A stretch of DNA of 64,000 nt, taken from NCBI RefSeq assembly GCF_001264245.1, contig NZ_CP011339.1, positions 5,456,001 to 5,520,000 on the forward strand, written 5' to 3'. Position 1 is the stretch's first letter. Each line of letters opens with the position of its first letter. Below, in pieces: positions 36,016-45,258 of the stretch. Under the pieces are notes generated by a model, which was not told where the DNA came from, did not search any database, and saw nothing but the letters and a program-made list of their open reading frames with translations. Made by a program: the position numbers and the translations under genes. The DNA comes from Microcystis panniformis FACHB-1757. Lineage in GTDB: Bacteria > Cyanobacteriota > Cyanobacteriia > Cyanobacteriales > Microcystaceae.

Positions 36016-37515
36016 AATTATCAGCAGATAATCGCTGGATAATAATGGCAGAGTTAATTCCCTGGGAAGAATTTGAAGAAGAATATGCCCAAAATTTTGA
36101 CGAAGAAATGGGTGCGCCAGCCAAACCATTTAGGATGGCATTAGGAGCATTAATTATTAAGGAAAAATTAAAAACAAGCGACAGGGAAACCATAGAGCAA
36201 ATCAAGGAAAACCCCTATTTACAGTATTTTCTAGGGATGTCAGCCTATAGTAATGAAGCTCTATTTGATGCGACAATGTTCGTTAATTTTCGTAAAAGAA
36301 TCAGTAAGAATTTAATCAATAAAATTAATAAAAGAATGGTGATGAGAGAGAGAAAAAAGAAGGAAATTGAAGAAAAAAGTGAAAGAAAAGAAGAAGAAAA
36401 AGAGAGTCAAATAAAAAATAAAGGAAAATTAATATTAGATGCAAGTTGCGCACCTGCTGATCTAAGTTATCCCCAGGATTTAGGGATATTAAATCAAGCA
36501 AGAAAGAAAACAGAAAACATTCTAGATTGTCTCTATCAAAGTTTGAGAATCAAGCTGAAGAAAAAGCCAAGAACTTATAGAAAAAGAGCGAGAAAAGATT
36601 ATTTAAAAGTAGCCAAAAAACGTCGTTGTTCTCAAAAAGAAAGACGAGAAGCTATCAAGAAGCAACTGCAATATATCAAAAGAAATCTATCTCAAATAGA
36701 GAAATTAATCGAGGGGGGATCAGAGTTAAGTAGTCTCAGCAAAAGAAACTACAAAATGTTGTTAGTGGTGACAGAAGTTTATCGTCAACAATTGTGGATG
36801 TGGGAAAATAAATCATCGAGAATTGATGATAGAATTGTGAGTATAACCCAACCACACATCCGCCCTATCGTTAGAGGAAAAGCAGGAAAACCAGTTGAAT
36901 TTGGAGCAAAAATCTCAGTAAGCTGTTTTGAGAGTTATGTATTTTTAGACCATTTAAGTTGGGATAATTTTAATGAATCTGGGGACTTACAAGCGCAAGT
37001 AGAAGAGTATAAAGAATTCACAGGATATTATCCAGAATCAGTTCATGTTGATAAAATTTATCGAACTAGAAAAAATCTAGCTTGGTGTAAAGAAAGAGGA
37101 ATTAGAATCAGTGGAGTTCCTCTAGGAAGACCACCTAAAAATATTAGTAAAGAAACTAAAAAACAAGCTCTTGAGGATGAAGGAATTCGGAATGCAATTG
37201 AAGGTAAATTTGGTCAAGCAAAAAGAAGATATAGTCTTGATTGTATCATGACAAAACTTGATAAAACTTCAGAAACTTCCATTGCCATTACTTTTTTAGT
37301 CATCAATCTTTCTAACCTGCTTAGACAGGTTAACTGTCTTTTTTTGTCCCTATTTCTTTATACATCTAAATTTAGCTTTATTCATCCCTCTTTGATTAGA
37401 AAAGATGATAAAAAAGCTGATTTCTCAACAGAAAAACTTATCTTAAATTCGGGCTGATTTTTGAGAGTTTTTGTTTTTTACTTTTTCAGCAAACCCTAAT
37501 TATAACCAGCTACTT

Positions 37516-37548
37516 AAAATCTGTGATCAAATCTAAATCAGTTATCGA
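37516..37548 (-). pseudogene. RelE-type toxin, small internal piece
   Basis: The minus strand reads SITDLDLITDF in the frame that continues into LRIFNKIEWL at 34361 when the inserted elements are removed. The same motif (SITDLNLITDFIRLRIVNKI) occurs at 45697-45775. It is bounded on one side by the M1 element and on the other by IS4 copy B. Confidence 0.65.
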
Positions 37549-38143
37549 CCTGACTGACGGACACAAGTGGGTCAAAACCTGACAAGACAAGGGTTGCCAA
37601 AAAGAAAAATATCTGGGTAGATAGGGAAAAAGCAAGAATCCCTACAAGATGAAAACCGAGAACAGAATCTTCTCCCAAGTTTATTCCTATCTAGAACAAG
37701 GAAGCCGATTTGTGGATAAAAGACATTTAACCGTCCTCAGTTGGATGGTGACAGCCCTACTCAGTAGTCAAAGTCTCAATCAAGCCAGATGGGAACCCTT
37801 TGTACAAAGCAGAGCCGAACAAGCCAATAGTTATCAGAGACGGTGGAATCGCTTTTGCCAGAATGGAAGAGTAGCGGTGGAAAAGATATACATCCCCTTA
37901 ATATTGAAAGCCATCGAGACTTGGAAGGAGAAGGGGGAAAGACTGTATCTAGCAATAGATACCACTCTGTTGTGGAATCAATACTGCTTTGTCTATCTAG
38001 CGGTGGTCTGCGGGGGGAGAGCCGTCCCCTTGATGTGGATGGGATTAGAACATGGTAGTGCCAGCCTAGCTTTTGAGAAATACGAACCCTTGTTGGACAG
38101 AGCCAAAGGCTATCTTCAGGGCTTTGAGAATGTCATGCTGTTA

Positions 38144-39280
38144 TACTTTGCACGGCTACAACTTGCATTTTTTACTCAAGGACAATAATATAGTTTAAGA
38201 GTCATAATTAGAAGCAAAGCACTCATTAAAAACATGATTAACCTAGAATTCACGGAAGAAGAAAAGAACTCACTGTATTATGAAAGATTTCATCATCCCC
38301 ATCCCCGGGTTCAACTGAAGATGGAAGTTCTCTGGTTAAAAAGCCAAAAGATACCGCACCAAAAAATTTGTCAGTTAGCAGGAATCTCGCCAAATACCTT
38401 ATTAACCTATCTTCGCGATTATCAAGAAGGCGGAATAGAAAAATTAAAAGAAATCAACTTCTATCGCCCTAAAAGTGAATTAGAGTTTCAAAAAGAAACC
38501 CTCAAAAATACTTCGAGAAAAATCCAGCAGCCACAATAAATGAAGCTGTATATAGGATAGAAGAATTGACGGGAATAAAACGAAGTCCTACCCAAGTGAG
38601 AAAATTTTTAAAATCAATGGGAATGAAATGTTTAAAAGTAGGTTCTCTTCCTTCTAAAGCTGACCCAGATGAACAAGAGGACTACAAAGAAAAAAAGCTA
38701 GAACCCAGACTAAATGAGGCAAAAGAAGGAAAAAGGGCTGTTTTTTTTGTTGATGCCGCTCACTTCGTCATGGGAGCATTTCTCGGTTTTGTTTGGTGTT
38801 TTGAGAGACTTTTTGTTAAGTCACCGAGCGGGCGTAAACGCTTCAATGTTTTAGGAGCATTAAATGCAATAACTCATGAAGTTATTCTGGTAACATATGA
38901 AACTTATATTACGGCAACTCAAGTCTGTGAACTCCGGTCAAAAATAGCTGCTTTAGGACTAATGATTCCCATCACTCTAGTCTTAGATAATGCCCGCTAT
39001 CAAAAATGTAAAATTGTTGAAGAATTGGCTCTTTCTTTGTCAATAGAGCTGCTCTATCTGCCGTCTTATTCACCTAATCTAAATTTAATTGAAAGGCTGT
39101 GGAAATTGGTCAAAAAGAAATGTTTATATGGTAAATATTATGAGAACTTTTCTGACTTTTCTTCAGCTATTTATGAATGTCTGAATGATGCCCATCTGAA
39201 ACATAAAAAAGAACTGGATTCCTTGCTGACTCTACGATTTCAGAAGTTTAATAAATCTCAGATTATGAACGTCTAAAGTA
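38144..39280 (+). mobile_element. IS630-family insertion sequence, copy 1 (1137 bases)
   Basis: Ends TACTTTGCACGG and CGTCTAAAGTA, inserted at TA with TA duplicated (38142-38143 and 39281-39282), as expected for IS630. It is one base shorter than the copy at 43030 because of a lost A at 38504-38508. Confidence 0.88.
38234..39276 (+). pseudogene. IS630 transposase, frameshifted
   Basis: Compared with the intact gene at 43034-44077, one A is missing from AAAAAA (now AAAAA at 38504-38508), which stops translation after about 100 residues. Domain content is otherwise complete: helix-turn-helix region, VDAAHFVMGAF, VLDNARYQKC and NLIERLWKLVKKK. Confidence 0.85.
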
Positions 39281-40012
39281 TAGCCGACCGAGGCTTTGCC
39301 AATCAGCAATTAATTCAATGGCTCAGGAAAAATACTTGGCATTGGTGTCTTCGCTTACCTTGCGATACCCTCATTTACGGTGTTCGCCGTCGGGGTTTTG
39401 GCTATGAGGTCAGAGAACTCTATCCTCCCAAACGGCAAGCCTGCTTTGATCGCAACGTTCAAGTCTGGCAGGAGGCTAGAATCACTGCTCATCTTGCTTT
39501 AGCCTCTGTTCCAGGGGTTAAGGATAATTGGGCAATTCTGAGCGATGAACCTCCTACCCTTGACACCTTCTGGCAGTATGGTCTTCGTTTTCCCATTGAA
39601 CATCTCTTTCAAGGGCAGTAAATCGGGCGTTTTTGACTGGGAACATTCTCGTGTTCGCTCTGCTGCTTGTTTAGAACGTCTCTATCTCATTGTTGCCATT
39701 TCTATTCTCTTTGCTACTTTAACTGGCATGGCGGTTCAACAATCTGGCTCTCGCCGTCAGGTTGATGCTCATTTTCGGCGTGGTTTGAGTTATTTGAAAA
39801 TTGGTTGACGTTGGCTGGCGGGAGTTGTTCATAAGGCGCGTCCCTTCTTGCGACTTGACCACTTATTTTCTGTTGACCCTTTTCCCTGTTGGCTCTTCTC
39901 GCAAAGCTCGTCAGGATTATTATGGCAAAATTACCTTTTCTTTTATTCAGGAGTTTGAGGCTTTCACATAACAGTACTTGTCTTTGTATTGAAAAATGTG
40001 TCCGTCAGTCAG

Positions 40013-40050
40013 GGTAGATGCTCTGGTTCAAAAGTAACAGAATAGCTCAT
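40013..40050 (-). pseudogene. RelE-type toxin, first 12 codons
   Basis: The ATG at 40048-40050 follows the antitoxin TAA without a gap and reads MSYSVTFEPEHL before it runs into IS4 copy B. Zero spacing to the antitoxin and the FEPE motif suggest the N-terminus of a RelE-type toxin, but I cannot prove it belongs to the same original gene as the pieces at 37516 and 34170. Confidence 0.55.
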
Positions 40051-40266
40051 TTAAGGTTCTATCCCATATCTTTTATCCACCTCAGCTGCGGGAACAGTCG
40101 CTCTTCCTTGTAATCTTTTTTGTTGGATTTCTAATAACTTTTCTTTAAAAGATTCTTTAACTTGTTTTCCCTCATCCGGATCACCAAAGTATTCATCTAG
40201 AGTATCATCTACTGTATTACGGATTAAACTTTGTAACTCTTGGGGAGTCATGTCTTTTATCTGCAT
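40051..40266 (-). CDS. RelB-like antitoxin (type II toxin-antitoxin)
   Basis: A 71-residue protein starting at the ATG at 40266: MQIKDMTPQELQSLIRNTVD, then FGDPDEGKQVKESFKEKLLE and RATVPAAEVDKRYGIEP. The ELxxLIRxTVxxTL...GDPDEG pattern is typical of cyanobacterial antitoxins paired with RelE-fold toxins (from memory). A longer frame upstream would enter a hairpin repeat and is less likely. The toxin directly downstream is cut by an insertion sequence, yet this gene is intact. Confidence 0.75.
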   Translation of the reverse strand: MQIKDMTPQELQSLIRNTVDDTLDEYFGDPDEGKQVKESFKEKLLEIQQKRLQGRATVPAAEVDKRYGIEP

Positions 40267-40290
40267 ATTTTCTCTAATTAAAAAAAGGAC

Positions 40291-40360
40291 TTTGACTCGT
40301 TGCAAGGTTTTACCTTGCAACGCAGATAAGCGAGGTTCTACCTCTACTTATTTCTTTGAC
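40291..40360. repeat. Double-hairpin repeat, copy 1
   Basis: TTGCAAGGTTTTACCTTGCAA followed by GAGGTTCTACCTC, both able to fold. A second copy is at 42936-43006, with the motif CGCAGATAAGCGAGGTTC conserved. It is located upstream of the antitoxin ATG. Confidence 0.65.
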
Positions 40361-40395
40361 TCGTTGACTCGTTGCAAAGTTAGCTCGTTGTCGGA

Positions 40396-40662
40396 CTATT
40401 CTTCGAGTTGATAGGGACACCATTGACTTTTTGTGGCAAGTTGGGCGTTAATAAGCGTAAAAACGCGCTCTAGTTCAGAAAGTCCAGCATACTCCGCTTC
40501 TTCGTCAACAGAGAGACTGTCAGTTTTCTTCTTAGCTAATAACTGCTCAAAACGAGATTGTAGCTCTGAAGTAAACCTGAATAAATAAATGTTACCAAAT
40601 TCGCGGAGTTCAACCCCTTCTCTCATTAAAGACGAAGGTTGAATCATTAATTGGGGAGTCAT
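40396..40662 (-). CDS. Small acidic protein, antitoxin-like, unknown
   Basis: An 88-residue protein (MTPQLMIQPSSLMREGVELR...SVDEEAEYAGLSELERVFTLINAQLA). I recall similar small cyanobacterial proteins next to nuclease or toxin genes, but the sequence alone gives no domain. It lies 130 bases upstream of the RelB-like gene on the same strand. An alternative start is the ATG of MIQPSSLM. No partner gene follows directly; a hairpin repeat does. Confidence 0.6.
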   Translation of the reverse strand: MTPQLMIQPSSLMREGVELREFGNIYLFRFTSELQSRFEQLLAKKKTDSLSVDEEAEYAGLSELERVFTLINAQLATKSQWCPYQLEE

Positions 40663-41447
40663 TGGCTCTATTGATTGTTATTCCTCTTTCACCTTATCAC
40701 CTTAACAAATTGCCGAGGAAATGTAAAAGAATATTGATAATATTTAACCAATTTCGGGGCAACCCCTCTGTAGTTGCCCCTCCTCCCTTATCCCCGACGA
40801 CGAAGGGAAGCGGCACCCAAGGCACCAACAGCGATTAAACTCACTATACCACTAGGTTCCGGGGTTGATACACCACCGCCACCAGCAGGAGTGATATCCC
40901 CATTAAGAGCCACAAACCCACCCCCGGCAACATTAGTGGAGTTGTCGGCAATTAAATAGACAGATAAGCCATTAGCATTCAGTCCATAGAGACGGAACTG
41001 CACCGGGCCGGTTTGGGGTGCTAAACTGCTTAGGTCAAAGCTGTAGGTATTAAAGCTAGTTGTTAAGTTAACTTGTGTCCCTAAATTATTGGTGAACCCA
41101 TCAACACTAGAGCGCAAGACTAAATCTAGCTGCGTTTCAGTTTGGGCCGCATTGAGTTGTAAGTTAGTAAAATCGACTTGAAAACCTGCACTAGGTTGTA
41201 CGGCAAATTCCACATATTGGCTGGTATTAACAGTGCTACCTGTATTCCAACCGTTAGTAGTAGAACCACCCAACAGGAAGATAGGATCATTCTCCCGATT
41301 TATCCCGGCGGTGTTTAACCCAGTGCTGGTTATATTCGCACCTACAGTATTCGCCGCTTTGGGATAGGTTGCGGTACTGGCATTAAATGAATTCCAACCA
41401 GCTACTATTGCCGCTTGAGCAGGAGTAACCCCTAACCCCATAACCCC

Positions 41448-42710
41448 GGGAGCATCTCACTTATGCAATGAGTATTAATACTTATAGCAGTCAAAAACTA
41501 GAAAATCTTCAACTTGATCACAAAGAGAAATGAGATTATAATAGTTATAACTTACAATTCAGAATAGCTCTCGATGGGAGGAATAATTCAATGTTATCAG
41601 AAAATGAAAAAAGAATTAAAGAGTTATGTCAAGAGTTAGGGCAATGTCTCTATGAGCAATCCCAAATTAAGAAATTTAATAACTTGGGAGAGATAGAGGA
41701 GACAGTCAGAGATTTAATGATTCATTATGTTAACCCAGAAATCGGTATTTTTTTGTCAAAACAAGCACAGAAGAAACTGCCGGTCGGACGAGAAAAGTGA
41801 AAAGTATTTTGGGGGAATTACCAATTACAGAAAAACAAGCGAAAAAATTAGAAATAAAGTCTCGGACTCAGATGAGTCCAATGTTAGAGAAGAACTGTTT
41901 GCTATTAAGTGGCGATGAATCCTACGAAAAATCGGCGCAGAAAATCAAATCATTGACAGGGATTGCTGTTTCTCACAGTACCCAACAACGCCTCGTACAT
42001 CGATATGCTTTTGAAGAATTACCGTCTAACCCAGAAGTGGAAGTGGAAGAAATGAGCCTAGATGGCGGTAAGGTACGACTAAGAACTGCCAAGGGAAAAG
42101 CCTTAATTTGGCGTGATTATAAAGCAGTGAGTTTTCATCAACTGGGGGTAGCGGCTTTTTTTCAAGATAACTCAGCTTTATTAGATTTGGTTAATTCTCA
42201 AGTTTTGGCCAAGCCTTTAATTTGTTTAGGAGATGGACATGATGGTATCTGGAATTTATTTCGTGAGCTCGGAGAGAAACAGGAAAGAATTGAAATATTG
42301 GATTGGTATCATTTAATCGAAAACCTCTATAAAGTTGGCGGGTCATTCCAGCGAATTGAGGAGGTAAAATGTTTTCTTGAGGAAGGGGGACGTGGACGCC
42401 GCTATCTCTTGTTGTGAAGGATGGTCAGAGCCGCAAGTTGAGAATTTTATTACTTATTTAAACAAGCATAAACATCGAATTGTCAATTATGGTTATTTGC
42501 AGGCAGAGGGGATTTCCATTGGCTCTGGCTCCGTCGAATCAAAAATTAAACAAATTGCTCATCGTCTTAAAATTACTGGTGCAAGTTGGCAATCTTGTAA
42601 TGTACCGCAAGTCCTTCGTCATCGCTGTGCTTATCTAAATGGTTGCCTTTTTTAACTTTTTTATTGATCTCATTAAGCATTTCTACTTATTGCAAAGGTG
42701 AGATGCTCCC
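41448..42710 (+). mobile_element. ISKra4-type insertion sequence
   Basis: A 1263-base element with perfect 13-base inverted ends GGGAGCATCTCAC / GTGAGATGCTCCC, flanked by ATAACCCC and GTAACCCC (7 of 8 bases equal). It carries one transposase in three frames. Confidence 0.85.
41591..42655 (+). pseudogene. ISKra4-type transposase in three frames
   Basis: Frame one (41591-41800) overlaps frame two at GAAAAGTGAAAAG, where a -1 slip would fuse them; this could be programmed. Frame two holds MSLDGGKVRLR and CLGDGHDGIWNLF. It shifts again at GGGGG 42385-42389 (one extra G) into frame three with GDVDAAISCCEGW and SIGSGSVESKIKQIAHRLK. The second shift is probably an inactivating mutation or a sequence error. 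Confidence 0.8.
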
Positions 42711-42935
42711 GTAACCCCAGCTAACCCCATCAGAGTCAAGGGGGTTAAAATTGTCAGTAATTTTTTCATGGATTCGATGACAGTAATAGGAGAAAATTAT
42801 GATCATATTTAACGCTAGTTTTGCGCCAATATCCCACAGCCAAAACTATCACAAGGGGGGGGGAAGTCAAGGGTTATTTAATCATCATTTATTATGATTT
42901 TTATATTTAAGATAGTTTTGGGTTATATAAATATT

Positions 42936-43006
42936 TTTGACTGGTTGCAAGGTTATAGCTGGCAACGCAGATAAGCGAGGTTCTACCTCTACTTAGTTTC
43001 TTTGAC
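42936..43006. repeat. Double-hairpin repeat, copy 2
   Basis: GACTGGTTGCAAGGTTATAG, GGCAACGCAGATAAGCGAGG and TTCTACCTCTACTTAGTTTC, matching 40291-40360 with a few changes. It lies just upstream (with respect to the minus strand) of the PEP-CTERM gene start and beside the IS630 copy. Confidence 0.6.
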
Positions 43007-43029
43007 CGAAATGATCACCTTCGCTACTA

Positions 43030-44167
43030 TACTTTAGACGTTCATAATCTGAGATTTATTAAACTTCTGAAATCGTAGAGTCAGCAAGGAATCCAGTTCT
43101 TTTTTATGTTTCAGATGGGCATCATTCAGACATTCATAAATAGCTGAAGAAAAGTCAGAAAAGTTCTCATAATATTTACCATATAAACATTTCTTTTTGA
43201 CCAATTTCCACAGCCTTTCAATTAAATTTAGATTAGGTGAATAAGACGGCAGATAGAGCAGCTCTATTGACAAAGAAAGAGCCAATTCTTCAACAATTTT
43301 ACATTTTTGATAGCGGGCATTATCTAAGACTAGAGTGATGGGAATCATTAGTCCTAAAGCAGCTATTTTTGACCGGAGTTCACAGACTTGAGTTGCCGTA
43401 ATATAAGTTTCATATGTTACCAGAATAACTTCATGAGTTATTGCATTTAATGCTCCTAAAACATTGAAGCGTTTACGCCCGCTCGGTGACTTAACAAAAA
43501 GTCTCTCAAAACACCAAACAAAACCGAGAAATGCTCCCATGACGAAGTGAGCGGCATCAACAAAAAAAACAGCCCTTTTTCCTTCTTTTGCCTCATTTAG
43601 TCTGGGTTCTAGCTTTTTTTCTTTGTAGTCCTCTTGTTCATCTGGGTCAGCTTTAGAAGGAAGAGAACCTACTTTTAAACATTTCATTCCCATTGATTTT
43701 AAAAATTTTCTCACTTGGGTAGTACTTCGTTTTATTCCCGTCAATTCTTCTATCCTATATACAGCTTCATTTATTGTGGCTGCTGGATTTTTCTCGAAGT
43801 ATTTTTTGAGGGTTTCTTTTTGAAACTCTAATTCACTTTTAGGGCGATAGAAGTTGATTTCTTTTAATTTTTCTATTCCGCCTTCTTGATAATCGCGAAG
43901 ATAGGTTAATAAGGTATTTGGCGAGATTCCTGCTAACTGACAAATTTTTTGGTGCGGTATCTTTTGGCTTTTTAACCAGAGAACTTCCATCTTCAGTTGA
44001 ACCCGGGGATGGGGATGATGAAATCTTTCATAATACAGTGAGTTCTTTTCTTCTTCCGTGAATTCTAGGTTAATCATGTTTTTAATGAGTGCTTTGCTTC
44101 TAATTATGACTCTTAAACTATATTATTGTCCTTGAGTAAAAAATGCAAGTTGTAGCCGTGCAAAGTA
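43030..44167 (-). mobile_element. IS630-family insertion sequence, copy 2 (intact, 1138 bases)
   Basis: Ends TACTTTAGACG and CGTGCAAAGTA, flanked by TA on both sides (43028-43029 and 44168-44169). It contains a full-length transposase and is the likely source of the other two copies. Confidence 0.9.
43034..44077 (-). CDS. IS630 family transposase (intact)
   Basis: A 347-residue DDE transposase. N-terminal helix-turn-helix pair (KIPHQKICQLAGISPNTLLT), then VFFVDAAHFVMGAF, TLVLDNARYQKC and LPSYSPNLNLIERLWKLVKK, which supply the D, D and E residues. The lengths and motifs are normal for IS630. It is the undamaged version of the genes at 38234 and 59352. Confidence 0.92.
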   Translation of the reverse strand: MINLEFTEEEKNSLYYERFHHPHPRVQLKMEVLWLKSQKIPHQKICQLAGISPNTLLTYLRDYQEGGIEKLKEINFYRPKSELEFQKETLKKYFEKNPAATINEAVYRIEELTGIKRSTTQVRKFLKSMGMKCLKVGSLPSKADPDEQEDYKEKKLEPRLNEAKEGKRAVFFVDAAHFVMGAFLGFVWCFERLFVKSPSGRKRFNVLGALNAITHEVILVTYETYITATQVCELRSKIAALGLMIPITLVLDNARYQKCKIVEELALSLSIELLYLPSYSPNLNLIERLWKLVKKKCLYGKYYENFSDFSSAIYECLNDAHLKHKKELDSLLTLRFQKFNKSQIMNV

Positions 44168-44234
44168 TAGGTTCCCCCGCAATAAATTGACCTGGTGCAT
44201 CTTACATTTGCAGGAATACCGACAATCAGCAATT

Positions 44235-44329
44235 ATACTAAATCCGTTGAGTATAGGCTGCTTATAAAGGAGAGAACCTCATGCAAAAGGGGGAATAAAT
44301 AATCAGTTTTTAATAACCAGATTTAGTAT
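44235..44329. repeat. MITE-like element M4, TACTAAATC...GATTTAGTA
   Basis: Inverted ends TACTAAATC, about 95 bases. It interrupts a small reading frame on the minus strand at 44330. Confidence 0.6.
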
Positions 44330-44384
44330 TGGCCTGTTGGCGAATTTTATCTTTAATATAGTCGGGAATAGGGCTGGGATTCAT
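44330..44384 (-). pseudogene. Truncated reading frame coupled to the gene at 44381 (possibly HNH nuclease)
   Basis: An ATG at 44384 overlaps the upstream TGA (ATGA) and reads MNPSPIPDYIKDKIRQQAN before the M4 element breaks it. Small antitoxin-like genes of the upstream type are often followed by HNH nuclease genes starting this way (memory); nothing of the catalytic part is left here, so the assignment is weak. Confidence 0.35.
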
Positions 44385-44767
44385 GCTTCTAAGGGTGAAA
44401 TTAATCCTCTTTTAACCGCTTCATTTAATCCTTGAGACTTCTTTAACAAGTTTATTTGATAAATTTGCATCAATGACCAAAGTTCCGTATTTTCAAAGGT
44501 TGATAAATCTCTCTCTTGTTGTTGATTGAGCAACTCGCTTAATCTTTGATCCTGTTCTGATGCCATTTGTAATTGAGTTAATTTGATAATTTCTTCATCT
44601 GATAATGAATTTAGGGATGAGATTTTTTCGCCTTGATAATTGGGACTAATAGAAAAAGCGATCGCTTCTACTAATATATCATTAAGATCACGGTTAATTG
44701 AATGGGCTAAGGATTGAGCTAGATTAAAAATCTCATCAGGTAAAGTTAAAGTAATTGAAATAGCCAT
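44381..44767 (-). CDS. Antitoxin-like protein of unknown family
   Basis: A 128-residue protein. The N-terminus (MAISITLTLPDEIFNLAQSLAHSINRDLNDILVEAI) looks like a ribbon-helix-helix segment, and the C-terminal half is helical (ENTELWSLMQIYQINLLKKSQGLNEAVKRGLISPLEA). The stop overlaps the start of a broken downstream frame, as in toxin-antitoxin or nuclease pairs. Function inferred from architecture only. Confidence 0.6.
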   Translation of the reverse strand: MAISITLTLPDEIFNLAQSLAHSINRDLNDILVEAIAFSISPNYQGEKISSLNSLSDEEIIKLTQLQMASEQDQRLSELLNQQQERDLSTFENTELWSLMQIYQINLLKKSQGLNEAVKRGLISPLEA

Positions 44768-44837
44768 AAGCTTTTTTTATGCTGGTTTATAGAGATATTA
44801 TAATTATAACTCAAATTTTTGTTACCTATAGGGATAA

Positions 44838-44895
44838 AATGGTTCAAAAGTAACAGAATAGCTCCTTTAAGCTTCTTTTATCAACCTCAGATTTC
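44838..44895 (-). pseudogene. Remnant of an antitoxin/toxin junction
   Basis: This stretch matches 40024-40085, the end of the RelB-like gene and start of its toxin (shared TTCAAAAGTAACAGAATAGC). Reading the minus strand gives SEVDKR, like AAEVDKR of the intact antitoxin, then decay. Confidence 0.5.
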
Positions 44896-44916
44896 GAGGC
44901 AAGATTTACCGATAAC

Positions 44917-45258
44917 TTAACTCACGGCAAACCCTGTTAACTTACGAGTTTCCAGATCGTAAAAAGCTAAAACTATATCTTCTTTAGAAATACCCTCCCT
45001 TAATAATTCCGTAGCGATACCTTCCTCTGTCCAATCCTCCTCAATATAAATCTTCTCATTTTTAATCCTAATATGGACTTGAATATTCCTGATTTTTTTC
45101 TTGCCTTCCCAACCCATAAAAAGCCAAAAATACTGATCATGTATCTCGTCAAAAACCAGACAACTTTCTTGATCTAAATTAGCAGAACCAGAAACCCATT
45201 CGTGATATTCTGTTAATACTTTTTTAATGGCATTGCGATATTTTTTTAGTCTATCCAT
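44917..45258 (-). CDS. xisI: XisI family protein
   Basis: A 113-residue XisI protein (MDRLKKYRNAIKKVLTEYHEW, then YFWLFMGWEGKKKIRNIQVHIRI, then IEEDWTEEGIATELLREGI and a C-terminal FAVS). XisH and XisI were first described as controlling factors for excision of the fdxN element in Anabaena, but homologous pairs occur in many cyanobacteria without that element, and their general role is unclear. Its start overlaps the xisH stop by 13 bases. Confidence 0.85.
   Translation of the reverse strand: MDRLKKYRNAIKKVLTEYHEWVSGSANLDQESCLVFDEIHDQYFWLFMGWEGKKKIRNIQVHIRIKNEKIYIEEDWTEEGIATELLREGISKEDIVLAFYDLETRKLTGFAVS

Larger units (their letters stand above)
34700..37457 (+). pseudogene. IS5/IS1182-type transposase split by ISL3
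   Basis: The first 23 codons and two bases (34700-34770, MYRKTNESSIAPENFELPFE) join to 36023-37457 to give a 501-residue protein. It has a DUF772-type N-terminus (PWEEFEEEYAQNF...KPFRMALGALIIKEKL), an unusually Lys/Glu-rich central insert and a DDE domain (ILDASCAPADLSYP, FGAKISVSCF, NAIEGKFGQAKRRYSLD). A 7-base direct repeat AATTATC marks the nested insertion. The remaining frame from 36045 is long but lacks the natural start. Confidence 0.82.
34565..37497 (+). mobile_element. IS5/IS1182-type element carrying an ISL3 insertion
   Basis: Ends AGGGTTTGCTGAATAA and TTTTTCAGCAAACCCT, flanked by the 4-base duplication AATT (34561-34564 and 37498-37501). The empty site is preserved at 22056. Without the nested ISL3 element and its duplication the element is about 1.68 kb. 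Confidence 0.85.
34460..37516. repeat. MITE-like element M1, split by the IS5-type element
   Basis: The left part is 34460-34564 (TAAGTAGGTAGG...TTTAATTTAATT) and the right part 37502-37516 (ATAACCAGCTACTTA). Removing 34565-37497 and one AATT restores the same sequence as the intact element at 21932-22073. Confidence 0.8.
37649..39808 (+). pseudogene. IS4-type transposase, copy B, split by IS630 and frameshifted
   Basis: The N-terminal part runs from 37649 to the IS630 junction at 38143; the rest resumes at 39283 (ADRGFANQQLIQWL) and carries the same frame change and TGA as copy A. Sequence identity to copy A is essentially complete, so the copies multiplied recently. Confidence 0.8.
37549..40012 (+). 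mobile_element. IS4-type insertion sequence, copy B, interrupted by IS630
   Basis: Same ends as copy A. The IS630 element at 38144-39280 splits it; without that and one TA the remainder matches copy A. The flanking 8 bases (GTTATCGA and GGTAGATG) are not a duplication, which points to recombination between copies or a flanking deletion. Confidence 0.88.
40788..42769 (-). pseudogene. PEP-CTERM sorting-domain protein, signal peptide split by ISKra4-type element
   Basis: The start lies at 42769 (MKKLLTILTPLTLMGLAGV), and the frame resumes at 41447 with a further stretch reading GLGVTPAQAA, a normal signal-peptide end. The mature part is beta-rich (GWNSFNASTATYPKAANTVG...) and the C-terminus is TPEPSGIVSLIAVGALGAAS plus RRRG, the PEP-CTERM anchor processed by exosortase. 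Removing 41448-42710 and one TAACCCC copy restores one frame of about 239 codons. As it stands the ATG at 41441 would give a protein with most of its signal peptide missing. Confidence 0.85.
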
